Below, one piece after another: positions 7,358-14,255 of a stretch of DNA of 38,521 nt. Below the pieces are notes generated by a model. That model was given only the letters and a program-made list of their open reading frames with translations, did not search any database and had not been told where the DNA came from. The position numbers and the translations under genes are program-made. Positions within the stretch are counted from its first letter, which is position 1, and every line of letters begins with the position of its first letter. Origin of the DNA: Capnocytophaga canis (GTDB lineage: Bacteria; Bacteroidota; Bacteroidia; Flavobacteriales; Flavobacteriaceae); the NCBI RefSeq assembly GCF_000827555.1, contig NZ_CDOI01000206.1:1-38521 (forward strand). Reading direction: 5' to 3'.

Positions 7358-9787
7358 ATGAAACATATTTTTCAAAAGGCACTGCCCCATTTGGTGGCAG
7401 TTGTGCTTTTTATAGCTATAGCTTTGGCTTTTTTTTATCCAGTAATGCAAGGTAAAACCATTTTCCAAAGCGATATAGTACAGTATACCGGTATGGCGAA
7501 GGAACGAAACGACTTCCGACTAAGTCAAAATGAGGAATCTTACTGGACAAACAGTGCTTTCGGAGGGATGCCTACTTATCAATTGGGAGCTAATTATTCA
7601 TACGATTTTATCAAAAAAATAGACAAAGCTATTCGCTTTCTACCTCGTCCCGCTGATTATTTATTTCTTTATTTTATTGGGCTTTACGTCTTATTGCTTA
7701 CCCTAAAAGTAGATATGCGAACTGCCTTTATAGGTTCAATAGCCTTTGGACTTTCTACCTACTTGATTATTATACTCGGTGTGGGACACAATGCCAAAGC
7801 TCATGCCATAGGTTATTTCGCACCCGTACTTGCTGGTATCTTACTGATTTTCAGAAAAAAATATCTTTGGGGAGGGTTGCTAACAGCCTTTGCTCTGGCT
7901 CTCGAAATCAATGCAAATCACTTGCAAATGACGTACTATCTGATGTTATTAGTACTCGTTTTTGGAGGTTTTATGCTATATAAAGCATGTAAAAACAAAG
8001 AATTAAATAATTTTTTGAAAGCTACAGCCACACTCGTTGGAGCTGTTATTTTGAGTGTACTCACCAACGCTACATCGCTTTTAGCAACTCAAGAATACAC
8101 ACAGTGGAGTACACGTGGCAAATCGGAACTAACGATTTCTCCAGACGGAACTAATAAATTAAATAGCGGATTATCAAAAGACTACATTACGGAATACAGC
8201 TACGGATTGGCAGAATCGCTAAACCTTATCGTTCCAAGATTGTTCGGAGGTTCAAACAATGAAGCTCTCGGAAAGGATTCAAAAACCTACGATTTTTTGG
8301 TAAAACAAGGCGTTCCTCCAACTCAAGCATTGGAATTTACAAACGGATTGCCTACATATTGGGGAACTCAACCCATAGTTGCCGCTCCAGCCTATATAGG
8401 AGTAATCATCTTTTTCTTTTTCGTGTTATCTTTATTTTTAGTCAAAGGTTACAAAAAATGGTGGCTATTAACAGGAAGTATCATGGCATTGGTACTTTCA
8501 TGGGGAAAAAATTTCGACATCTTAACAAATATGATGATTGATTATTTCCCGCTATATAACAAATTCCGCGCAGTTTCGTCTATTCAAGTAATTTTGGAAT
8601 TGTGTGTACCGATTTTAGCAATGCTTGGTCTGTATCGATTTTTGAAAAATACGACTGAAGAAAATAAAAAACCGCTTTTGTACACCGTTTGTATTACCTT
8701 TGGCATCGTAATTTTACTACTACTCGGCAAGGGACTCTTTGATTTTAAAGGAGTTAGCGACACTTTATATGAACAATATTACGGACGCGAAGTCGTAGCG
8801 ATGATTCAAGAAGATCGGCAGTCCATGTATACCAGCGATTTGCTCCGTAGCACCATCTTTATGTTACTTACTATATTGTTTTTGAATTTATATCAATACA
8901 AAAAGATATCCGAAAAGGGAGTACAAATAGCTCTACTATTACTCATCATTTTAGATTTAGGAGGCGTAGCAAGACGTTATGTAGATGAGAAAGATTTTGT
9001 ATCAACACATCGGATGAAACAACCCTTTGAAGCTACACAAGCTGATAATATGATATTAGAAGACAAATCTGTTTACCGAGTGTACGAACCTGAAGTAGGC
9101 ATCAACGGAGCAAGGACTTCATATTTCCATCATTCTATTGGGGGATACCACGCCGCTAAACCAAAACATTTGCAAGAGTTATTTGAATATCAGATTTCAA
9201 ACCGAAATACAGAAGTGCTTAACATGCTCAATGTTAAATACATACTTATGCATAACGAAAATGGACAACTCCAACCGATGCAGAATGGGGGCGCTTTAGG
9301 CAATGCTTGGTTTGTAAATAAAATAATTACCAAAGACACCAACGATGAAGTGATGCAAGGGCTTTCGGATTTTAACCCGAGAACTGAAGCCATCGTCTTG
9401 ACAAAAGAGGTGGGAAATTTAAATTTCAAATCATCGACAATGGATAGTACTGCAACTATAGTACTGAAAAATTACAAACCAAACAAATTAGAGTATAAAA
9501 CTGATAATCAACAAAAAGGGTTTGCCGTATTCTCCGAAATGCACTACCCTCACGGTTGGATTGCAACCTTAGATGGCATAGAAGTACCTCACTACAGGGT
9601 GAACTATCTTTTGCGTGGAATGGAAGTTCCTGCAGGAAAACATACTATCACCTTTGAGTTCAAACCTCAAGTAGTAGCCACTGGAACTAAAATCACCTTA
9701 GCTGGAAATGTATTGTTGATTTTGTGGTTGCTGGGAGCAGGAGTCGTTTTTTACAAGAATAGACGTACAAAAACAGACAAAAAATAG
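7358..9787 (+). CDS. YfhO family membrane protein
   Basis: An 809-residue protein with about a dozen membrane helices in its first 540 residues, a large C-terminal extracytoplasmic domain, and a last helix near the C-terminus (LAGNVLLILWLLGAGVVFY). The N-terminal layout is that of GT-C-fold enzymes: one helix, then a long loop containing GKTIFQSDIVQYTGMAKERN and TNSAFGGMPTYQLGAN, with an acidic residue where GT-C enzymes bind lipid-phosphate sugars. The C-terminal GWIATLDGIEVPHYRVNYLL is typical of YfhO. Characterised Gram-positive relatives take part in glycosylating cell-envelope polymers; the flavobacterial protein has no proven role. It follows DUF423 closely and ends at a large shared hairpin terminator. 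Confidence 0.88.
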   Translation: MKHIFQKALPHLVAVVLFIAIALAFFYPVMQGKTIFQSDIVQYTGMAKERNDFRLSQNEESYWTNSAFGGMPTYQLGANYSYDFIKKIDKAIRFLPRPADYLFLYFIGLYVLLLTLKVDMRTAFIGSIAFGLSTYLIIILGVGHNAKAHAIGYFAPVLAGILLIFRKKYLWGGLLTAFALALEINANHLQMTYYLMLLVLVFGGFMLYKACKNKELNNFLKATATLVGAVILSVLTNATSLLATQEYTQWSTRGKSELTISPDGTNKLNSGLSKDYITEYSYGLAESLNLIVPRLFGGSNNEALGKDSKTYDFLVKQGVPPTQALEFTNGLPTYWGTQPIVAAPAYIGVIIFFFFVLSLFLVKGYKKWWLLTGSIMALVLSWGKNFDILTNMMIDYFPLYNKFRAVSSIQVILELCVPILAMLGLYRFLKNTTEENKKPLLYTVCITFGIVILLLLGKGLFDFKGVSDTLYEQYYGREVVAMIQEDRQSMYTSDLLRSTIFMLLTILFLNLYQYKKISEKGVQIALLLLIILDLGGVARRYVDEKDFVSTHRMKQPFEATQADNMILEDKSVYRVYEPEVGINGARTSYFHHSIGGYHAAKPKHLQELFEYQISNRNTEVLNMLNVKYILMHNENGQLQPMQNGGALGNAWFVNKIITKDTNDEVMQGLSDFNPRTEAIVLTKEVGNLNFKSSTMDSTATIVLKNYKPNKLEYKTDNQQKGFAVFSEMHYPHGWIATLDGIEVPHYRVNYLLRGMEVPAGKHTITFEFKPQVVATGTKITLAGNVLLILWLLGAGVVFYKNRRTKTDKK

Positions 9788-9794
9788 AATAAAC

Positions 9795-9888
9795 TGTCCG
9801 AAAAGTTATTTTTCTAAGCATCATCATTTCGAATAGGCAACAAACGAAATGATAACAAAAGAATCAACTTTTCGGACAATTTTTTTTG
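9795..9888. terminator. Nested hairpin between convergent genes
   Basis: TGTCCGAAAAGTT (9795-9807) pairs perfectly with AACTTTTCGGACA (9866-9878), 13 bp. The 58-nt loop holds a second perfect 9-bp stem, ATCATTTCG (9823-9831) with CGAAATGAT (9845-9853). T8-9 follows on the plus strand, so it should end transcription from the YfhO gene. The convergent XRE gene ends at 9911 and may use the same structure, though the minus-strand T-run is poorer. Confidence 0.75.
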
Positions 9889-9910
9889 GAGTAAAGCACC
9901 ACTAAAATTA

Positions 9911-10120
9911 CTACTCATCTTCTTTATATTCGAAAATATCAGCAGGTTGGCAGTCAAGTGCTTTACAAATCGCTTCAAGGGTGCTAAATCGGATGGCTTT
10001 GGCTTTTCCTGTTTTCAAAATGGAAAGGTTGGAAAGCGTTAAACCTACTTTTTCCGAAAGCTCATTTAACGATATTTTTCGCTTTGCCATCATTACATCT
10101 AAATTTACAATAATTGGCAT
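9911..10120 (-). CDS. Small Cro/CI-type (XRE) transcriptional regulator
   Basis: The 69-residue protein is little more than one helix-turn-helix domain: MAKRKISLNELSEKVGLTLS forms the first helices, then NLSILKTGKAKAIRFSTLEA, and ICKALDCQPADIFEYKEDE closes the domain. It belongs to the YozG-like XRE group often encoded beside DUF2975 membrane proteins. It is the last gene of a three-gene operon, 4 nt after the second DUF2975 gene. With no ligand domain, its activity may be controlled by the membrane partners, but that is inference. A palindrome at the operon promoter is a candidate autoregulatory operator. Confidence 0.88.
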   Translation of the reverse strand: MPIIVNLDVMMAKRKISLNELSEKVGLTLSNLSILKTGKAKAIRFSTLEAICKALDCQPADIFEYKEDE

Positions 10121-10148
10121 AATATCAAATAGTTAAATCGTTTTCTTC
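10117..10148 (-). repeat. 32-nt direct repeat, copy 1 (second DUF2975 gene / XRE junction)
   Basis: Identical over 32 nt to 10601-10632. On the minus strand it encodes the tail EENDLTI and the TGA stop of the upstream gene, the 4-nt spacer TATT, and the ATG of the next gene. The flanking bases differ between the copies. Confidence 0.9.
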
Positions 10149-10604
10149 CTTCATTTTTGTACTTATTTTAAGCACTTGACTCAAAGTCATAAATAACAAA
10201 CCCACAGCTATCTTAAACAACACAGGATTTGTATCCAATCGGAATCCTATATTTTTGCGTTCTATAACGCTATAAATCATTAAAGAAATATCAGTACATA
10301 TAGTTATGATTATCAGTAGAATTCCTATTTTATTCAAGTTTTTAACCACTTTTTCGTTAAAAATTCGTACTCGAAGAAATAAGTATGCAGTTTTTCTGAA
10401 AAGATAAAGAATATATATGAACAAAAGATAACCAATATACCAAAGCCAAAGCACAATTTTAGCGAATAATGTGTCAGCCGTAACATCATAACCGTTCACT
10501 CTGATGGTCTCTTCCAAAAAGAATGAAATAAAACTCAAAACCCCGAAAATTGATAAAATAAATAGCAAGTCGAGAATAGTTTTTAGAATAAATATTTTTC
10601 GCAT
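10125..10604 (-). CDS. DUF2975 domain membrane protein, second copy
   Basis: A 159-residue protein with four hydrophobic segments: residues about 5-30 (LDLLFILSIFGVLSFISFFL), 48-70 (IVLWLWYIGYLLFIYILYLF), 93-112 (GILLIIITICTDISLMIY) and 128-146. The region between the second and third (LRVRIFNEKVVKNLNKIG) fits the conserved cytoplasmic loop of DUF2975. The C-terminus is KMKEENDLTI, the same seven last residues as the paralog encoded upstream. Function is unknown. It lies between the other DUF2975 gene and the XRE gene with 4-nt spacers, so translational coupling is likely. Confidence 0.8.
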   Translation of the reverse strand: MRKIFILKTILDLLFILSIFGVLSFISFFLEETIRVNGYDVTADTLFAKIVLWLWYIGYLLFIYILYLFRKTAYLFLRVRIFNEKVVKNLNKIGILLIIITICTDISLMIYSVIERKNIGFRLDTNPVLFKIAVGLLFMTLSQVLKISTKMKEENDLTI

Positions 10605-10632
10605 AATATCAAATAGTTAAATCGTTTTCTTC
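10601..10632 (-). repeat. 32-nt direct repeat, copy 2 (first / second DUF2975 junction)
   Basis: The second copy of the repeat at 10117-10148, covering the 3' end of the first DUF2975 gene, the spacer and the start of the second. Identity extends through the noncoding spacer and the start codon, although the bodies of the two proteins differ strongly. Confidence 0.9.
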
Positions 10633-11148
10633 TTGTAAATCTGTTCCTTTTTTAAAAATGTAAGCAAGTACATACATAGTTGACCCTAAAAGAAGTATTA
10701 TTCCCATATCCGATGCCGTTCTACGGTTAAATTCTTGGTATGACGGGGTGTTAATAAAAATAAAATCACTTATGGCTTGAAAAATAAATATGAAGCAACT
10801 CAAAGAAATAGCTATTTTGCTTATTTTTAGAAAATTGTCAGCTAATTTCTCTTTAAAAAACGAGTTGCTTACATTTAATTTTGAGACAGATTTAGCCGTT
10901 ATCAAACTCATATAAATTTTTGAAAAGGCAATAATTAACTCAAAAAAAACAATAATTCCGTGATAAATTGGGTGATTTTGGAAGAACATCAATTTTCTAC
11001 CCCAGCTTGATGTGTTGTTCTCTCTCGAAAAAATCAAAGGAGATATGAATTCGAACAACATTCGTATTGCATCAAAAGAAAATATCACTAATATCAACCA
11101 AACAGTTAATTTAATGAGTTGAACATCGGAAGATGTAATCTTTTTCAT
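10609..11148 (-). CDS. DUF2975 domain membrane protein, first copy
   Basis: A 179-residue protein with four hydrophobic segments: residues about 12-38 (LTVWLILVIFSFDAIRMLFE), 62-84 (IYHGIIVFFELIIAFSKIYM), 111-130 (ISLSCFIFIFQAISDFIF) and 148-165 (IILLLGSTMYVLAYIFKKG). The loop before segment 3 (NSFFKEKLADNFLKISKIA) fits DUF2975. It ends GTDLQEENDLTI, sharing the last seven residues with the second copy. The two proteins otherwise have little obvious identity and different loop lengths. It is the promoter-proximal gene of the operon. Function is unknown; a membrane sensor or anti-regulator for the small XRE protein is a hypothesis from context. Confidence 0.78.
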   Translation of the reverse strand: MKKITSSDVQLIKLTVWLILVIFSFDAIRMLFEFISPLIFSRENNTSSWGRKLMFFQNHPIYHGIIVFFELIIAFSKIYMSLITAKSVSKLNVSNSFFKEKLADNFLKISKIAISLSCFIFIFQAISDFIFINTPSYQEFNRRTASDMGIILLLGSTMYVLAYIFKKGTDLQEENDLTI

Positions 11149-11173
11149 TGTATCTGATTTTAAAATTATGATG

Positions 11174-11203
11174 CAAATATAATAAATTTTTATCGAAAAA
11201 CAA
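11174..11203 (-). promoter_or_regulatory. Promoter of the DUF2975/XRE operon
   Basis: On the minus strand TTG (11203-11201), exactly 19 nt, then TATATTTG (11181-11174): a perfect match to the Bacteroidota promoter consensus, 25 nt before the first ATG. Confidence 0.75.
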
Positions 11204-11215
11204 TAAATATTTATT
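11202..11215. promoter_or_regulatory. 14-bp palindrome at the -33 box, candidate operator
   Basis: AATAAATATTTATT is a perfect palindrome overlapping the -33 TTG of the DUF2975/XRE promoter. Its position would suit repression by the operon's own XRE protein. It consists only of A and T in AT-rich DNA, so chance is a real alternative. Confidence 0.35.
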
Positions 11216-11312
11216 ATATTATTTGATTAAGAAATATAAAAAATAAGCATGGATTATTTCAGGAACCTCGACTAAATATGAGTTCTTATTGAAGCTATTA
11301 TGGGCAAAGAAT

Positions 11313-11338
11313 AAAAAAAGCCCCGAAGTGGAGCTTTT
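11313..11338 (-). terminator. Terminator of citrate synthase gene
   Basis: On the minus strand AAAAGCTCC and GGGGCTTTT form a stem (one G-T pair) with loop ACTTC, followed by a T-run. It lies just after the gltA stop. Confidence 0.75.
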
Positions 11339-11359
11339 CTTATAAAATGTATTCTATGA

Positions 11360-12643
11360 TTATCTTTTGCTAATCTCAACAAAAGATCTTTCTGTACTTC
11401 CTACGTACACTTGGCGTGGTCTTCCGATTGGCTCTCCACCTTGACGCATCTCTTTCCATTGAGCTATCCAACCAGGTAAACGTCCAATAGCAAACAAAAC
11501 GGTAAACATTTCCACATGCATTCCCAACGCTCGGTAGATAATTCCTGAATAGAAATCCACGTTTGGATACAAGTTTCTTGATTTGAAATACTCATCCTCC
11601 AAGGCTACTTTTTCTAAATGTTTGGCAATATCAAAAATTGGGTCATCAATTCCAAGTGAATTCAATACGTCATCCGCAGCTGCTTTGATGATTTTAGCAC
11701 GAGGATCAAAATTTTTGTACACTCGGTGTCCAAAGCCCATCAAACGGAATGGATCATCCTTGTCTTTTGCTTTTCTGATATATTTTTCTACATCACCTCC
11801 ATCGGCTTTAATATCTTCCAACATTTCTACTACAGCTTGATTAGCTCCTCCATGAAGAGGCCCCCAAAGAGCAGAAACTCCAGACGAAATAGTAGCAAAT
11901 AAACCTGCATGAGACGAACCTACCAAGCGAACGGTAGAAGTTGAACAGTTTTGCTCGTGATCACCATGCAGAATTAGCAATTTATTCAACGCACTTGCTA
12001 CTCTTGGATTCACCTTGTACTTATTTGTTGGGATGGCAAACATCATATTTAGAATATTATCGATGTATTCCATATCATTGTTATAGTAGTTCAATGGAAG
12101 TCCTTCTCGTTTGCGATACACCCACGATGCCAATACTGGAATTTTTGCCATCACTTTACATACAGCTTCGTACACATCTTTCTCACAAGATACGTCCACT
12201 GCCTTAGGATTGAAAGCTACCAAAGCACTGATCACCGATGACAACACTCCCATTGGGTGGGCTGTTTTCGGGAAACCATCTAAAATACCTTTCATCTCCT
12301 CATGAATCATTGTGTACTTATGAATGGTAGTGATGAACTTTTCATACTCAGCTTTGGTTGGTAAATCCCCAAAAATCAGCAAATAAGCCACTTCCAAGAA
12401 ATCTGCTTTCTCAGCTAACTCCTCAATATTATATCCTCTATAACGTAAAATTCCTTTTTCTCCATCCAAAAAAGTAATTGCACTTTTACAAGCTCCAGTA
12501 TTTTTATAACCTGAATCCAAGGTAATCAACCCTGTTAAAGCACGTAATTTCTCAATGTCAATTGCTTTTTCATTTTCGGTTCCTGTAATCACTGGAAATT
12601 CATATTCTTTTCCGTCAAAGACTAATTTTGCTGTTTCTGCCAT
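11360..12643 (-). CDS. gltA: Citrate synthase (type II)
   Basis: Condenses oxaloacetate and acetyl-CoA to citrate, entry to the TCA cycle. The 427-residue protein has the N-terminal beta-sheet domain of type II enzymes (ETAKLVFDGKEYEFPVITGT). The catalytic residues are His in LHGDHEQNCSTSTVRLVGSS, His in LWGPLHGGANQAVVEML, and Asp in NLYPNVDFYSGIIYRALG. The substrate arginine region IGRPRQVYVGSTER lies near the C-terminus. It stands alone, with a hairpin terminator after it and about 380 nt of noncoding DNA upstream. I found no perfect promoter box; TATATTAG near 12700 on the minus strand is a one-mismatch candidate. Confidence 0.97.
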   Translation of the reverse strand: MAETAKLVFDGKEYEFPVITGTENEKAIDIEKLRALTGLITLDSGYKNTGACKSAITFLDGEKGILRYRGYNIEELAEKADFLEVAYLLIFGDLPTKAEYEKFITTIHKYTMIHEEMKGILDGFPKTAHPMGVLSSVISALVAFNPKAVDVSCEKDVYEAVCKVMAKIPVLASWVYRKREGLPLNYYNNDMEYIDNILNMMFAIPTNKYKVNPRVASALNKLLILHGDHEQNCSTSTVRLVGSSHAGLFATISSGVSALWGPLHGGANQAVVEMLEDIKADGGDVEKYIRKAKDKDDPFRLMGFGHRVYKNFDPRAKIIKAAADDVLNSLGIDDPIFDIAKHLEKVALEDEYFKSRNLYPNVDFYSGIIYRALGMHVEMFTVLFAIGRLPGWIAQWKEMRQGGEPIGRPRQVYVGSTERSFVEISKR

Positions 12644-13026
12644 AAGTTTAATTATAAAGTTTTATTTTAGTAATATCGTTTTTTCGCTTAAAACGTGGCT
12701 AATATACAAAAAACTTTTCTGATCAACAAAAATTTTTATCCATTTTTTTTAACGCAGTTACTTTTTGGACAGTTTCATTAACGGATTCTTAGCCCCTTTT
12801 TAAACGAAAATATAAAAAAAATAGCTTTCCGCTTTTTTTCGAAAACCCGACCTTTCACATCTGTTTATCTGTTACTCTTACAATTTACTTCTTCTACATT
12901 TTTAAAGATATTGAGAAAAAGCAAAACATTTTGTGGGTATCTACCTCACGTATCGAAATTCAAAAAAACATTATTTTCTTGAAACATAGATACAACATTC
13001 TAAAAGTAAAATCCTAACTACTAATC
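12644..13026. other. Noncoding region between the beta-propeller lipoprotein gene and gltA
   Basis: About 383 nt with no credible open frame on either strand. It should contain the gltA promoter and leader (minus strand, right of 12643) and the 3' end of the beta-propeller lipoprotein transcript. I see no strong hairpin, tRNA-like fold or repeat. Confidence 0.5.
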
Positions 13027-14091
13027 TTATAACTTAGACTCATCTATCAATATCAAACAACCGTTACTCTCTATACTATCTAAATCGTTGACAGGCACAT
13101 ACAAATGATTTTTGTGAAAAAGAATTCTTGAGCCTAAATTTTGATTATCGTATGTCAGTAAATAAACTTTGGTTTTGTTATTATTCCTATCGTGTTTAAC
13201 GTAGTGTATTTTTCTTTGAAAAAGAAACGTAAATCTCAAAAAATCGGAATCTTCATAAACGTTCTGCACAAGGGAAGCATACTTGTTTATGTTCTCAGGC
13301 TGATTCGTAAACTGAATCAATTCATAGAATTCTTTTTTCTTAACATCCAAAGGAATTGATTTCTCTTGAAAATCCACAATATATTTGGGAAAGCATTCTT
13401 GTTTTTCTGTGATTGTAAAAATAGTATCATTAAGTATTTCCCAAAACAACATATTTTTGCCGTCTCCCACATTAAAATTATTTAGAGAAAAAAAACTATG
13501 AGCCAACCACCTATTTTTAATATTCTTTTCAATGCTATAATCTTCCTTTAAAATGCTATATGAAGGAGTTTTTCTATGACTACCCCCATACATATTTTTT
13601 GAAATAAACTTCCCATCGGACAAAGGATAGATAAAATTTGGAGTTATACTATCATATCTATCGCTCAAGTTTATAGTTGATTTGTATCTACCTTGAAAAT
13701 CGTAAATAATCATCCGTTTTGTCTGATCATCATATATAAAAACATCATCTCCCTTTATGAAGAAAGAATTAAAATTACTATATTCATCGGGGGCTGCTCC
13801 CTTTGAGCCTATTTGGGATAGAAACCTCCCTTGTTCGTCAAAAAGAAAAAGATTACTTAAAGAGCGTATTAAAAAACCTTGACCATTCAAAACAATTTCA
13901 TCCAAGTTTCCTAACATCGATTCTTCTGAAAACTCAAAACAGACCTTTCTTTCAATATGTTGAGATAAGTCAACGTTCTCAATTTTATCAAAATCAATAA
14001 GAATTTTGCAAAACTCCTCCCTGTCTTCTTTTTTTTCACAACCAAAAATGAAAAAAGATATAAGTAGACAAAATAAAATAGAATGTTTCAT
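13027..14091 (-). CDS. 6-bladed beta-propeller lipoprotein
   Basis: A 354-residue predicted lipoprotein: signal peptide MKHSILFCLLISFFIFGC with the lipid-carrying Cys at 18, followed by EKKEDREE. The body has repeated beta-rich units such as LFLFDEQGRFLSQIGSKGAA, VFIYDDQTKRMIIYDFQGRY and a late HKNHLYVPVNDLD, typical of the 6-bladed beta-propeller (NHL/TolB-like) lipoproteins common in Bacteroidota; their function is mostly unknown. Residues after Cys (Lys at +3 and +4, then Glu, Asp) resemble the K-(D/E)2 lipoprotein export signal of Capnocytophaga surface lipoproteins, shifted by one. It stands alone between gltA and lysS, and its base composition looks more AT-rich than lysS. Confidence 0.75.
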   Translation of the reverse strand: MKHSILFCLLISFFIFGCEKKEDREEFCKILIDFDKIENVDLSQHIERKVCFEFSEESMLGNLDEIVLNGQGFLIRSLSNLFLFDEQGRFLSQIGSKGAAPDEYSNFNSFFIKGDDVFIYDDQTKRMIIYDFQGRYKSTINLSDRYDSITPNFIYPLSDGKFISKNMYGGSHRKTPSYSILKEDYSIEKNIKNRWLAHSFFSLNNFNVGDGKNMLFWEILNDTIFTITEKQECFPKYIVDFQEKSIPLDVKKKEFYELIQFTNQPENINKYASLVQNVYEDSDFLRFTFLFQRKIHYVKHDRNNNKTKVYLLTYDNQNLGSRILFHKNHLYVPVNDLDSIESNGCLILIDESKL

Positions 14092-14119
14092 ACGAAAAAA
14101 CGTTTAGTTATTCTACGAA

Positions 14120-14127
14120 CAAAAATA
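14120..14127 (-). promoter_or_regulatory. -7 element of the beta-propeller lipoprotein gene
   Basis: TATTTTTG on the minus strand, 28 nt before the ATG; no TTG at suitable spacing. The AT-rich context makes chance possible. Confidence 0.35.
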
Positions 14128-14221
14128 TAAAAATATTTGAAATGCCTATTGTCATGAAATTAGAAAGTTATCGCCTAAATTTGAAAAAGAGAACATAGCA
14201 TTCTCATAATCTCTATTTTTT

Positions 14222-14252
14222 TAAAAAAAAGGGCGAAAAATCTTTCGCCCTT
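14222..14252 (-). terminator. Terminator of lysS
   Basis: A 10-bp perfect stem, AAGGGCGAAA (14229-14238) with TTTCGCCCTT (14243-14252), a 4-nt loop, and on the minus strand an eight-T run directly after. It begins 3 nt after the lysS stop. Confidence 0.9.
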
Positions 14253-14255
14253 ATG

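Noticed and set aside
7162-7455. 97-codon plus-strand frame across the DUF423/YfhO junction
   Set aside because: It overlaps two recognised genes in a different frame and has no family match.
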